Shown here: positions 7,399 to 15,404 of the stretch, in pieces
Numbering within the stretch: position 1 is the stretch's first letter
Layout of the letters: every line of letters begins with the position of its first letter
Assembly (NCBI GenBank): GCA_900551995.1
Contig: URXW01000010.1
Location: forward strand, 1 to 46,346
Direction: 5' to 3'
Length of the DNA stretch: 46,346 bases
Source of the DNA: an uncultured Eubacteriales bacterium
Lineage (GTDB): Bacteria > Bacillota > Clostridia > Oscillospirales > Oscillospiraceae
Notes under the pieces: generated by a model
Seen by the model: only the letters and a program-made list of their open reading frames with translations
What the model was told of the DNA's origin: nothing
Database searches by the model: none
Position numbers and translations under genes: made by a program

Positions 7399-8020
7399 CA
7401 CCAGCCTGTATTTCATCACCGACAGCACCGGTCTCAGCGAGGAGGAGTTCCTCCGCCGGACAGAGGAAGCACTGCAAGGCGGCGTAACGCTCCTACAGCT
7501 GCGGGAGAAGAACCGAACCACACGGGAATATATGTCCCTCGCCGAGCAGGTACACGCACTGACCCGGCGGTACGGCGTGCCCCTGCTCATCGACGACCGG
7601 CTGGACGTTGCCATGGCGGTGGACGCCGAGGGCGTCCATCTGGGGCAGAGCGACCTGCCCATCCACGTGGCGCGGCGCATTCTCGGCGCGGACAAGATCG
7701 TGGGAGCCACCGCCAAAACCGTCCCTCAGGCGCGGGAGGCATACGAGCAGGGCGCGGACTATCTGGGCGTGGGAGCCATCTATCCCACCACCACCAAGGT
7801 CAAGACCGTCCTCACCTCCACCGACACCCTGCGGGACATCTGCGCCGCCGTCCCCATCCCCGTCAACGCCATCGGCGGGTTGAATAAGACCAATATCCAC
7901 GTGCTGTGCGGCATCCCCATCGCCGGTATCTGCGTCGTCTCCGCCATTATGAAGGCGGACGACCCCCGGCAGGCGGCCATCGACCTGCGTGAGCGGGCGA
8001 AGGAACTGCACATCCTTTAA
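7385..8020 (+). CDS. thiE: Thiamin-phosphate synthase
   Basis: ThiE joins HMP pyrophosphate with thiazole phosphate to make thiamin monophosphate. The protein is about 211 residues, a TIM barrel with the expected blocks LQLREKN, LLIDDRLDVAMAVDAEGVHL, GQSDLP, YLGVGAIYPTTTK and NAIGGL. The TTG at 7385 is chosen because GGGAGGAG sits seven bases upstream and the length then matches the family. It overlaps the end of thiM by 14 bases. Confidence 0.95.
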   Translation: MKHLDTSLYFITDSTGLSEEEFLRRTEEALQGGVTLLQLREKNRTTREYMSLAEQVHALTRRYGVPLLIDDRLDVAMAVDAEGVHLGQSDLPIHVARRILGADKIVGATAKTVPQAREAYEQGADYLGVGAIYPTTTKVKTVLTSTDTLRDICAAVPIPVNAIGGLNKTNIHVLCGIPIAGICVVSAIMKADDPRQAAIDLRERAKELHIL

Positions 8021-8132
8021 TTCCGAGAGACCGCCCCGGCGCACCGCGCCGGGAGGCTTCCAGCGGCAGATTGGGGGCACCACCTTCCGCCGCTCTATAA
8101 AAGTAATGCTGAAACAGGAAAGGAGCAAACCA

Positions 8133-8939
8133 ATGAGAACAGCATTATCCATCGCCGGAAGTGATTCCAGCGGAGGCGCCGGTATCCAGGCAGACATCAA
8201 GACCATGTCCGCGCATGGCGTATTTGCCATGACCGCCATCACGGCTCTGACTGCCCAGAACACCACCGGCGTCACAGACATCTTGGATTCCACCCCCGCA
8301 TTTCTCTCCGCACAGCTGGACGCCGTATTCACCGATATTTTCCCCGACGCGGTCAAGATCGGCATGGTGTCCTCCGCGGAGCTGATCTCCGTCATCGCCC
8401 AAAAGCTGCGGCAATACAACGCCCGCCACATTGTGGTAGACCCCGTAATGGTAGCCACCTCCGGCTCCCGCCTGCTGCGGGAGGACGCGGTGGAGGCACT
8501 GAAAACGGAGCTTCTCCCCTTGGCGGAGGTGGCAACGCCCAACATCCCCGAGGCGGAGATTTTGGCGGATATGCCTATCCGCACTCCGGCGGATATGGAG
8601 AATGCCGCCCGCAGCATCAGCGAAAAATACGGCTGCGCCGTGCTGTGCAAGGGCGGACACGACCTGAACGACGCCAACGACCTCCTTTGGAGGGACGGCA
8701 CCGGTCACTGGTTCAACGGCCGCCGCATCGACAATCCCAACACCCACGGCACCGGCTGCACCCTGTCCAGTGCCATCGCCGCCAATCTGGCGAAGGGCAT
8801 GGCGTTGGAGGACGCGGTGCGCCGCGCCAAGGAGTACATCTCCGGCGCGCTGGCGGCCATGCTGGATCTGGGACACGGCAGGGGACCCATGAACCACCTC
8901 TTCGATCTGAAGAGCGCGTACATAAAGGGGGCGGAGTGA
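8133..8939 (+). CDS. thiD: Hydroxymethylpyrimidine/phosphomethylpyrimidine kinase
   Basis: ThiD carries out both phosphorylations of HMP to HMP pyrophosphate, the second substrate of ThiE. The protein is 268 residues, a ribokinase fold. It begins ALSIAGSDSSGGAGIQADIK, has VVDPVMVATSG in the middle and ends in the ATP-site NPNTHGTGCTLSSAIAANLA. The start follows GGAAAGGAG by eight bases. The 112-base gap after thiE is the largest in the core operon; it holds a GC hairpin (CCCGGCG with CGCCGGG) and a weak TATAAA, so internal initiation is possible but unproven. Confidence 0.95.
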   Translation: MRTALSIAGSDSSGGAGIQADIKTMSAHGVFAMTAITALTAQNTTGVTDILDSTPAFLSAQLDAVFTDIFPDAVKIGMVSSAELISVIAQKLRQYNARHIVVDPVMVATSGSRLLREDAVEALKTELLPLAEVATPNIPEAEILADMPIRTPADMENAARSISEKYGCAVLCKGGHDLNDANDLLWRDGTGHWFNGRRIDNPNTHGTGCTLSSAIAANLAKGMALEDAVRRAKEYISGALAAMLDLGHGRGPMNHLFDLKSAYIKGAE

Positions 8940-8940
8940 T

Positions 8941-9603
8941 ATGACCTCCGTTTCTGCCCGCCTTCACGACGCGGCGGCTCCCGTCTGGGAGGCGTGCCTG
9001 CGCCACCCCTTCGTCACCGGCATCGGTGACGGTACACTGGACATGGAGAAGTTCCGGTACTTCATGTTACAGGACTATCTCTACTTGTTCGACTACGCCC
9101 GCGTGTTCGCGCTGGGCGTGGTGAAGGCGCGGGATCCGGAGCTGATGCGGGTCTTTGCCGCCAACGTGGATGCCATTCTGGGCGGTGAGATGAAGATCCA
9201 CCGCGCCTATATGAAGCGTCTCGACATCACGGAGGAGCAGGTGTTTTCCGTAAAGCCTGCCCTCGCAAACCTCTCTTATACGAACTATATGCTCTCCGTC
9301 GCCCACGCCGGCACCCCCATGGAGATCGTAGCGTCCATTCTGGCGTGCTCGTGGAGCTACGCCGAGATCGGGCAGGCACTGTCCGCCATCCCCGGCGCGG
9401 CGGAGCACCCCTTCTACGGCGAGTGGATACGGGGCTACGCCTCCGAGGAATACACCGCCACCAATCAGGCACTGATCGAGCTGATGGACACGCTGGCGGC
9501 GGACGCCACCGAAGCGCAGCTTGCCTATCTGACGGATGTGTTTGTGAATTGCAGCCGGTACGAGCTGGGATTCTGGGATATGGCATGGGAAGTGCAGCCA
9601 TGA
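8941..9603 (+). CDS. tenA: Aminopyrimidine aminohydrolase / thiaminase II
   Basis: TenA hydrolyses 4-amino-5-aminomethyl-2-methylpyrimidine, a thiamin breakdown product, to HMP, and can also cleave thiamin. The 220-residue all-helical protein keeps the active-site residues: Asp45 (LQDYLYLFDYAR), Cys136 (LACSWSYAEIG) and a late Glu in SRYELGFWDMAW. It begins one base after the thiD stop and ends with an ATGA overlap with the ABC ATPase gene. Its place between kinase and transporter genes fits pyrimidine salvage. Confidence 0.93.
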   Translation: MTSVSARLHDAAAPVWEACLRHPFVTGIGDGTLDMEKFRYFMLQDYLYLFDYARVFALGVVKARDPELMRVFAANVDAILGGEMKIHRAYMKRLDITEEQVFSVKPALANLSYTNYMLSVAHAGTPMEIVASILACSWSYAEIGQALSAIPGAAEHPFYGEWIRGYASEEYTATNQALIELMDTLAADATEAQLAYLTDVFVNCSRYELGFWDMAWEVQP

Positions 9604-10361
9604 GTATTCTCCGCTTCGACAACGTCTCCTACCAGTACCCCGGCGAGAGCTTCGACATCATCGACCGTCTCTCCTTCTCCGTGGAGCCGGGGTCGTTCCA
9701 CTGCATCGTGGGCGTCAGCGGCTGCGGTAAGAGCACCATTTTCCGGCTCATCAACGGTCTGCTGCCGCCCAAAGCCGGCACCATCTCCGTCAATGAAAAG
9801 CCCATCACGGCGCGGGAGCACTACTGCGGCTATATGCCCCAGAAGGATATGCTTTTCCCGTGGCGCACCGTCGGCGAAAATCTGGCACTCCCGCTGGAGA
9901 TACAGCGCAGGCACACCAAGGCGCAGCAGCGTGAGCTGATCGACGCGGCACTGGCGGATGTGGGACTGGACGGCTGCCGGGACAAGCGTCCGGACGAGCT
10001 TTCCGGCGGTATGCGCCAGCGGGCGGCGTTCGCCCGCACCATGCTCACCGGCAGCGACCTTCTGCTGCTGGACGAGCCGTTCTCCGCGCTGGACTTCCTG
10101 ACCCGCATCTCCATGCAGGAGTGGCTGCTGGAGCAGTGGCAGCGTCACAGGAAAACCATCCTGTTCATCACCCACGACGTGGAGGAGGCGATCTTCCTGT
10201 CCTCCAGTGTGCTGGTGGTGGAGAAAACGCCCATCCACGCCCTGCGGGAGATCCCCGTTCCCATGACCTATCCCCGTACCCGGCAGGATCTCATCCGCCC
10301 GGAGGTGGCGGCACTGCGGGAGCAGCTGGTGGAAATGCTGAGAAAGCAGGTGACGGAATGA
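9600..10361 (+). CDS. thiZ: ABC transporter ATPase for a thiamin pyrimidine precursor (ThiZ-like)
   Basis: This 253-residue ATPase belongs to the nitrate/taurine/sulfonate group. It shows Walker A GVSGCGKST at 38-46, signature LSGGMRQR at about 137-144, Walker B LLLLDEPFSALD after it, and the H-loop THDVEE. It shares ATGA overlaps with tenA upstream and the permease downstream. In the known system ThiXYZ imports formylaminopyrimidine from base-degraded thiamin; assignment here rests on the TPP-regulated operon and the THI5-like binding protein. Confidence 0.85.
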   Translation: MSILRFDNVSYQYPGESFDIIDRLSFSVEPGSFHCIVGVSGCGKSTIFRLINGLLPPKAGTISVNEKPITAREHYCGYMPQKDMLFPWRTVGENLALPLEIQRRHTKAQQRELIDAALADVGLDGCRDKRPDELSGGMRQRAAFARTMLTGSDLLLLDEPFSALDFLTRISMQEWLLEQWQRHRKTILFITHDVEEAIFLSSSVLVVEKTPIHALREIPVPMTYPRTRQDLIRPEVAALREQLVEMLRKQVTE

Positions 10362-11113
10362 AAAAAGCCTGTAAAAGCAACCTCCCGGCACTGATCTTCC
10401 TGTTCGCGCTGCTGATTCTCTGGCAGCTGGGAGCCATGAAGGTCAACGCGGCGTACATCCTGCCCACCCCCGTCCAGATCTTACAGCGGCTGTGGCAGCT
10501 GCGGGCGGCACTGTTCACCGTCCATCTGCCCGCCACCATGACGGTCACGGCGGTGGGACTGGCGATCTCGCTGGTACTGGGTCTGGGGCTTGCCGTTCTG
10601 ATGGATGCCAGCCCCTTCTGCCGCAAGGCGATCTACCCCGTGGTGGTGGCGTCCCAGACCATCCCCACCACCGCCATTGCCCCCTTGTTCGTGCTGTGGT
10701 TCGGCTACGGCATCTGGAGCAAGGTGCTGGTGACGGTGCTCATCACGTTCTTCCCCATCACCATCACCGTCTACGACGGCTTGCAGTCGGCGCGGGTGGA
10801 GATGATGGAGCTGCTGCTGACCTACGGTGCCGCCAAGCGGGACATCTTCTTCAAGATCAAGGTACCCTGCACGCTGCCGTACTTCTTCTCTGCCATCAAA
10901 ATGGCGATCCCCATGAGCATCATCGGCGCGGCCATCGGCGAATGGCTGGGCGCACAGAGCGGCTTGGGCTATTTCTCCCGCCGCATGATGACCCAGCTGG
11001 ACGGCGCGGGTGTCTTTGCCCCCATCGTCCTGCTGTCCGCTGTGGCGATGGTGGCGGTGGCTCTGGTGGCACTGCTGGAGAAAAAGGTCGTCCGCTGGCG
11101 GGGCGAATTTTAA
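10358..11113 (+). CDS. thiX: ABC transporter permease for a thiamin pyrimidine precursor (ThiX-like)
   Basis: This 251-residue inner-membrane protein has about six membrane segments. The permease-ATPase coupling loop is visible as LLTYGAAKRDIFFKIKVPCT, in the position of the EAA motif of binding-protein-dependent permeases. It begins at ATGA with the ATPase stop and is followed after 36 bases by the binding protein gene. Sequence alone would only say nitrate/taurine-type permease; the operon supplies the substrate class. Confidence 0.85.
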   Translation: MKKACKSNLPALIFLFALLILWQLGAMKVNAAYILPTPVQILQRLWQLRAALFTVHLPATMTVTAVGLAISLVLGLGLAVLMDASPFCRKAIYPVVVASQTIPTTAIAPLFVLWFGYGIWSKVLVTVLITFFPITITVYDGLQSARVEMMELLLTYGAAKRDIFFKIKVPCTLPYFFSAIKMAIPMSIIGAAIGEWLGAQSGLGYFSRRMMTQLDGAGVFAPIVLLSAVAMVAVALVALLEKKVVRWRGEF

Positions 11114-11149
11114 GAAAAAACAATTCTGAAAATAAGAGAGGTAATTCCC

Positions 11150-12160
11150 ATGAAACGTATCGTATCCATGCTGCTGACCTGTGTGCTGCTGCTGTGCTGC
11201 GTCAGCGGCTGCGGCGCGAAGAACAACGACAATAACACCACCGCCGGCGATTTGAAGGAGCTGGACGTGGTGCTGGACTGGTATCCCAACGCCCTCCACG
11301 CCTTTATGTACGTCGCCATCGATAAGGGCTACTACGCCGACGAGGGCTTGAAGGTCAACATCCGCTTCCCCTCCAACGCCAACGACGCCATCTCTCTTGT
11401 GGCGGCGGGACAGGCGGACATCGGTCTGTACTACCAGCAGGACGTCATTCAGGCTCGCGCTGAACAGAATGTCCCCGTGAAGTCCATCGGAGCCGTGGTG
11501 CAGGCACCTCTGAACATCGTCCTGTCCCTGAAGGATAAGAACATCACCGGAGCCAAGGATCTGGTGGGCAAGACCATCGGCTACGCCGGCACGGAGCTGT
11601 CCGAGGCACTGATCCGCAGCATCATGGCAAACGTGGGTGCCGATTACAGCGATGTCACCCTGATCGACGTGGGCTTTGACCTGATGAGCAGCATGACCAC
11701 CGGCAACGTGGACGCCACCATCGGCTGCCTCGTGAACCACGAGGTGCCCCAGATGGAGGAGGAGGGCTTCAAGGTCAACTGGTTCGATCTGGACGACTAC
11801 GGCGTACCCTCCTACTATGAGGGCGTGTTCCTAGCCAACGACGACGCCATCGCCAACGACAGCGAGACGCTCTCCGCCTTCCTGCGGGCGTCCGCCAAGG
11901 GCTTTGCTGATATGAAGGCAGACCCGGAGGAGGCACTGCGTATCCTGCTGGCGAACCAGAACGAGGAGAACTTCCCCCTGTCCGAGACGGTGGAGCGCAA
12001 GAGCATGGCGACGCTGCTGCCCCTGATGGAGACGGCGGACGCCGCGTTCCTCAGCCAGTCCGACGAGTGCTGGCAGGAGAACATCGACTGGATGCTGGCA
12101 CAGAACCTGATCACCAAGGCTCCCGCGCTGGACGATGTCCGCGTCGATCTCACCTTCTGA
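11150..12160 (+). CDS. thiY: Substrate-binding lipoprotein, NMT1/THI5-like (ThiY)
   Basis: The first 21 residues are a lipoprotein signal peptide ending in lipobox VSGC, so the mature protein is anchored outside the membrane. The body is an NMT1/THI5-type periplasmic binding fold, starting LDVVLDWYPNALHAFMYVAI, the characteristic start of pyrimidine-binding members, and containing AAGQADIGLYYQ. It should hand a formyl- or amino-pyrimidine to the permease. AAGAGAGG precedes the ATG. As last gene of the operon it is followed by a terminator. Confidence 0.87.
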   Translation: MKRIVSMLLTCVLLLCCVSGCGAKNNDNNTTAGDLKELDVVLDWYPNALHAFMYVAIDKGYYADEGLKVNIRFPSNANDAISLVAAGQADIGLYYQQDVIQARAEQNVPVKSIGAVVQAPLNIVLSLKDKNITGAKDLVGKTIGYAGTELSEALIRSIMANVGADYSDVTLIDVGFDLMSSMTTGNVDATIGCLVNHEVPQMEEEGFKVNWFDLDDYGVPSYYEGVFLANDDAIANDSETLSAFLRASAKGFADMKADPEEALRILLANQNEENFPLSETVERKSMATLLPLMETADAAFLSQSDECWQENIDWMLAQNLITKAPALDDVRVDLTF

Positions 12161-12183
12161 CAACATACACAACGCACACGAGG

Positions 12184-12211
12184 AGCGGCACCCGCAGGGT
12201 GCCGCTTTCTC
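12184..12211 (+). terminator. Terminator of the thiamin operon, with duplicated 3' arm
   Basis: The stem AGCGGCACCC with GGGTGCCGCT and a 3-base loop ends in TTTCTCC. The 16 bases that contain the 3' arm and T stretch (12197-12212) are repeated exactly and in tandem at 12213-12228. Confidence 0.75.
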
Positions 12212-12253
12212 CGGGTGCCGCTTTCTCCGTCCTCCCGCCTCCAAATCTCCCCC

Positions 12254-12280
12254 TTGACAAACGGAAAAACTGCGTACAAT
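12254..12280 (+). promoter_or_regulatory. Probable promoter for the small membrane protein gene
   Basis: A perfect TTGACA is followed after 15 bases by TACAAT. The spacer is shorter than ideal, so strength is uncertain. Confidence 0.5.
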
Positions 12281-12340
12281 CCAAATTGAACACCGTTCAC
12301 AAATGAGAGGTATACCAGGAAAGTAAAACGGAACACACTA

Positions 12341-12616
12341 TTGCTCATCGCCTGCCTTGTGTGGAGCGCGGCGGGCTTCAACATCCTCCGCATCGGCGTG
12401 CTGGCGTACCCCGCCTATTTGAGCTTCTGGAACTTCCTCCTGTCCGCACTGGTCTTTACCGTGTTCCAGATCTTCATTTTCGGCAGACTGGTAAAAAAGC
12501 ACACCACCCGCATCGGCGGCTACGAGGAGGAGCGTCACTTCTTTATGAAGTTCTTCGATGTAAAGTCCCTCCTCATCATGGCGGTGATGATGTCCGGCGG
12601 CGAGAAGATCTATTAG
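12341..12616 (+). CDS. Small membrane protein of unknown function
   Basis: The product has 91 residues from the TTG start. It has two hydrophobic segments (about 1-20, containing VWSAAGFNILRIGVLAYPAY, and about 27-47), a basic loop and a C-terminal cytoplasmic part ending MMSGGEKIY. I do not recognise a named family. The start is uncertain. The frame stays open about 40 bases upstream of the TTG at 12341 without an ATG or GTG, and the best purine stretch (CCAGGAAAG, 12315-12323) would suit a start near 12330. It is followed closely by the methyltransferase gene with its own promoter. Confidence 0.6.
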   Translation: MLIACLVWSAAGFNILRIGVLAYPAYLSFWNFLLSALVFTVFQIFIFGRLVKKHTTRIGGYEEERHFFMKFFDVKSLLIMAVMMSGGEKIY

Positions 12617-12643
12617 AGAATTGTGGCGTTTTGCCTGAAAACG

Positions 12644-12652
12644 TGCTATACT
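12644..12652 (+). promoter_or_regulatory. Extended -10 promoter for the DNA methyltransferase gene
   Basis: TGCTATACT is an extended -10 element 33 bases before the ATG at 12686. A good -35 box is not visible. Confidence 0.5.
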
Positions 12653-12685
12653 GACGGTATCCAACAGCGGAAAGGAGCACGTCCC

Positions 12686-13138
12686 ATGAAGCGAACCGTC
12701 CTCTACCACGCCCCGGTGGGCGACCTGAAGATCACCTGTGAAAACGGCGCGGTCACGGAGCTGCGCCGCGCCGCCGCCCCTGTCGTTGAGACGGAGCCCG
12801 ACGCTCTGACGGCGCAGGTGTGCCGCCAGCTGGACGAGTATTTCGCCGGCACGCGCCGCGCCTTCGACTTTCCCTGCCGCCTCCGCGGCACCCCTTTTCA
12901 GAGGAAGGTCTGGGCGGCACTGTGCCGCATCCCCTACGGCGAGACCCGGACGTACAAGCAGATCGCCGAGGCAGTCGGCAGTCCCAAGGCGTGCCGCGCC
13001 GTGGGCATGGCGAACCACGCCAACCCCATCTGCATCGCCGTGCCCTGCCACCGCGTGATCGGCGCGAACGGCGCGCTGACGGGCTACGGCGGCGGACTGG
13101 AGATGAAAGCCGCCCTCCTCCGCCTCGAAAAAAACTGA
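12686..13138 (+). CDS. ogt: Methylated-DNA--protein-cysteine methyltransferase
   Basis: This 150-residue suicide enzyme removes methyl groups from O6-methylguanine or O4-methylthymine in DNA onto its own cysteine. The active site IAVPCHRVIG is present, as are FQRKVWAALCRIPYGETRTY and the arginine-finger helix region before it. The N-terminal domain is short, as in Ogt proteins, and there is no Ada regulatory domain. The ATG follows GGAAAGGAG by nine bases. Confidence 0.93.
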   Translation: MKRTVLYHAPVGDLKITCENGAVTELRRAAAPVVETEPDALTAQVCRQLDEYFAGTRRAFDFPCRLRGTPFQRKVWAALCRIPYGETRTYKQIAEAVGSPKACRAVGMANHANPICIAVPCHRVIGANGALTGYGGGLEMKAALLRLEKN

Positions 13139-13185
13139 TCGCCCCGCCCCCACGCTTCGACGCTTCGACCTGCCTTGCTGCTGTT

Positions 13186-13219
13186 ATTGCCACGCCAGTC
13201 CGCAGACTGGCGTGGCAAT
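13186..13219. repeat. Perfect inverted repeat without T tract
   Basis: Fifteen bases ATTGCCACGCCAGTC are followed by CGCA and then their exact complement. No T run follows, so it is not a classical terminator. It looks like the intergenic palindromic units scattered in Oscillospiraceae genomes, but only one copy is in the window. Confidence 0.6.
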
Positions 13220-13270
13220 CCGCGTCCCCCGTCCCCACGCCGCAGGCGCGGAAATTATTCATTATTTATT

Positions 13271-13297
13271 GCCCCCGCCGTCCGGCGGGGGGCTTTG
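13271..13297 (+). terminator. Possible terminator downstream of ogt
   Basis: A GC-only stem (GCCCCCGCCG with CGGCGGGGGGC, one bulged G) with a tight loop is followed by TTTG only. It lies 130 bases after ogt, so it may be a back-up stop between convergent genes. Confidence 0.4.
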
Positions 13298-13300
13298 CTG

Positions 13301-13333
13301 AAAAAATTCCCCGCCGGCACAGCCGGCGGGGAA
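13301..13333 (-). terminator. Terminator of the homocysteine methyltransferase gene
   Basis: Read on the minus strand, a 12-bp stem (TTCCCCGCCGGC with its complement) and 3-base loop end in TTTTTT, seven bases after the stop codon. Confidence 0.85.
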
Positions 13334-13339
13334 TACTTC

Positions 13340-14557
13340 TCACACCAATACGCCATATTTCCCGCACAGCGGCAGCAGCACGTCCGCCCCCAGGCTGCCG
13401 CTGTACAACGCCCGCCCCTGATAGAGATGCAGCGCACTCTCCAGCAGCTCCGCGTCCTCGCATACGAAGCACACCGGCTTCGTCACCATATGCTGCCACT
13501 CCGCCAGACGCTGCACGTCCTCCCGGCTGTCGATGCGTATGGCAATGACCGCCTCGCCCCTCTCCGCGGCGTCGGTCAACGCTTCCTCCGCGTTCCCGTC
13601 CAGCCGTATGGCACCATCCCGCCCCACGTCGGCGGGCAGGAGAAAAACATCCCTCTCCGTGGCGGCGACCAGCTTATCCGTGTGCGCGGGGTCGGGGGGC
13701 GCGATGGTCGCCCCCTCCAGCGCGTCCCGAAGCGCGGCGATGTGCGCCGCCGTGGTGCCGCAGCACCCACCGAACACCGCCACACCGGCGTCCAGCAGCT
13801 CCGGCACCCACGCGGCAAGAGCTTCCGGCGTGCAGTCGTATACCGCCCGTCCCTCCACGAACCGGGGCGTCCCGGCGTTGGGCTTAGCGATCAGCGGCAC
13901 CCTTGCCAGCCTTTGCAGCCGCTTCAGCTGGGGCACCATCTCCGCCGGTCCCGCCGCACAGTTCAGCCCGAAGCCGTCAATGCCCATGCCCTGCAATACC
14001 ACCAACGCTGCCCCCACATCGGTGCCGGATACGCTCCTCCCGTTTTTGTCACAGGTGAACGTGACGAAAACGGGCTTTCGGCTCACACGGCGTACCGCCA
14101 GCACCGCCGCCCGTGCGTCGGGCAGCGTCATCATCGTCTCAATGACGAACAGATCCACCCCGGCGTCCTCCAGGGCGGCGGCTTGCTCCGCGTAAATGTC
14201 CTCCAGCTCCTCAAAATCCGCGTTGCCCAAGGGCGGCAGAAACGCGCCGGTGGGGGAAAGGTCGCCGGCGCAAAGGGCGCGCCCCTCCGCCGCCTGCGCC
14301 GACAGCGCGGCGAGACGGCGATTGAACTCCGCCGTGCGGTTGAAAATACCGTGGGACTCCAGCCGCCGCCGGTTCGCGCCGAAGGTGGGGGTGTACAGCA
14401 CTTGGCTTCCCGCCTTCACGTAGTCCCGTTGGATCTCCAAAATATCCTCCGGGTGCTCCAGCGTCCACTGCTCGAAGCAGACCTCTCCGGTGCAGCCGCG
14501 CTTCTGCAATTCGGTGCCGGTGGCACCGTCCAGCAGCAGGGGAAAATGAAGCTCCAT
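13340..14557 (-). CDS. Homocysteine S-methyltransferase family protein
   Basis: The product has about 405 residues. Residues 1-290 form an Hcy-methyltransferase barrel: LLLDGATGTELQKRG at the start, and zinc-ligand regions GLNCAAGP and VFGGCCGTT, whose three cysteines hold Zn for activating homocysteine. A further 110 or so residues (from about VAATERDVFLL) are not part of the minimal domain and contain no recognisable cobalamin or folate module. The methyl donor is therefore unknown. It may be S-methylmethionine, or a methyl-corrinoid supplied by other proteins. The ATG at 14557 is used because GGAGGTGG lies just upstream. Confidence 0.85.
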   Translation of the reverse strand: MELHFPLLLDGATGTELQKRGCTGEVCFEQWTLEHPEDILEIQRDYVKAGSQVLYTPTFGANRRRLESHGIFNRTAEFNRRLAALSAQAAEGRALCAGDLSPTGAFLPPLGNADFEELEDIYAEQAAALEDAGVDLFVIETMMTLPDARAAVLAVRRVSRKPVFVTFTCDKNGRSVSGTDVGAALVVLQGMGIDGFGLNCAAGPAEMVPQLKRLQRLARVPLIAKPNAGTPRFVEGRAVYDCTPEALAAWVPELLDAGVAVFGGCCGTTAAHIAALRDALEGATIAPPDPAHTDKLVAATERDVFLLPADVGRDGAIRLDGNAEEALTDAAERGEAVIAIRIDSREDVQRLAEWQHMVTKPVCFVCEDAELLESALHLYQGRALYSGSLGADVLLPLCGKYGVLV

Positions 14558-14732
14558 CACGCCACCTCCACTTACGATCTTAGTCTAACGCTATCACACA
14601 AATATGCGAAAAAAGTGCCGGTTTTTCACCTTGCAGGGGCACCCAACACGGTATTGCCCCTTTTCCGCAGTGAGGTCAACAGCAGTACAACTTGAACATC
14701 AAGCAAATGTACCGTACTGTGTTTAAGTTATA

Positions 14733-14761
14733 CTTGTAGCAGCAGCACGCCCCTTTGTCAA
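14733..14761 (-). promoter_or_regulatory. Probable promoter of the homocysteine methyltransferase gene
   Basis: On the minus strand a perfect TTGACA is followed after 17 bases by TACAAG. A second AT-rich hexamer TATAAC lies just beyond. Confidence 0.55.
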
Positions 14762-14785
14762 GAGGATACTGCGCCCAACGGGTGA

Positions 14786-14814
14786 AAAGCCCGCAGGCTC
14801 TGCCTGCGGGCTTT
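14786..14814. terminator. Rho-independent terminator, bidirectional
   Basis: A perfect 13-bp stem (AAAGCCCGCAGGC with GCCTGCGGGCTTT) and 3-base loop separate the small membrane protein gene from the methyltransferase promoter. Confidence 0.75.
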
Positions 14815-14976
14815 CCGTGCGTAGGTTGTAAAAGAGGGGGAGAAAATGACAAACGGAAAAAATGCCTCCGTGCTTCGCAAAACCTGCGTCCCATGTCTGT
14901 GGTGGACTGTCTGCTGTCTTCCAAATCCGGTGGACTGCTTACTTTCGTGCAACACAGTTGACTTTCGTCCTCTATG

Positions 14977-15162
14977 TTAAAACGCCCGACGCTGCATTAG
15001 CGTCCGCACCAGCGAAATAACGGCGAGGACAGCGACCACAGCCGCCGACGCGATGCTCACATAGGAGAGCAGCATACCGTGGGCATTGGGCAGCAGGAAC
15101 GCCGCCACAGAGGAGGCGAGGCACACAACGAGCAGTGCCACAATGAGCTTCGTTCTATCCAT
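14977..15162 (-). CDS. Small two-helix membrane protein of unknown function
   Basis: The product is 61 residues, MDRTKLIVALLVVCLASSVA and on, with two hydrophobic segments (about 5-22 and 29-50) and a basic C-terminus (RTLMQRRAF). A longer open frame exists upstream, but AAAGGAG is placed exactly before the ATG at 15162, so the short form is chosen. I do not recognise a family. It is alone between a terminator and the divergent M50 protease promoter. Confidence 0.6.
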   Translation of the reverse strand: MDRTKLIVALLVVCLASSVAAFLLPNAHGMLLSYVSIASAAVVAVLAVISLVRTLMQRRAF

Positions 15163-15326
15163 AGTGTTGTTCTCCTTTCGTGATGTGAGTCTACTTTTCC
15201 TTTTATGGATATAGCATACCACGGGAATTGGTACTTTTCTTTACAGAAAAGCTACGAAGTGGTGGAAAGATGGCTACAAAACGGTTACAAATCAGACGGA
15301 ACGGTGACAATGGAGCACAATAGGAG

Positions 15327-15355
15327 TAGACTTTTTGACGCGGTTCTGCTATAAT
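15327..15355 (+). promoter_or_regulatory. Extended -10 promoter for the M50 protease and downstream genes
   Basis: TGCTATAAT is a perfect extended -10 with TAGACT 17 bases upstream. Because the ATG at 15354 lies inside this -10, it cannot be the translation start of the following gene. Confidence 0.7.
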
Positions 15356-15404
15356 GCAGGAAAGCTTTCATAATCTTTCATTTTATCTCCGGGAGGAGCT
15401 TCTA

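Larger units (their letters stand above)
14562..14976. other. Intergenic region between two minus-strand genes
   Basis: No gene is convincing here. It contains a minus-strand promoter (14733-14761) that would give the methyltransferase gene a leader of about 170 bases, and a strong hairpin (14786-14814) that closes the unit on the right. I could not match the leader to a known riboswitch. Confidence 0.5.

Noticed and set aside
15354..15404. ATG at 15354 as start of the M50 protease
   Set aside because: The ATG overlaps the -10 box TATAAT and would precede the transcript start; the TTG at 15405 has GGGAGGAG in place.
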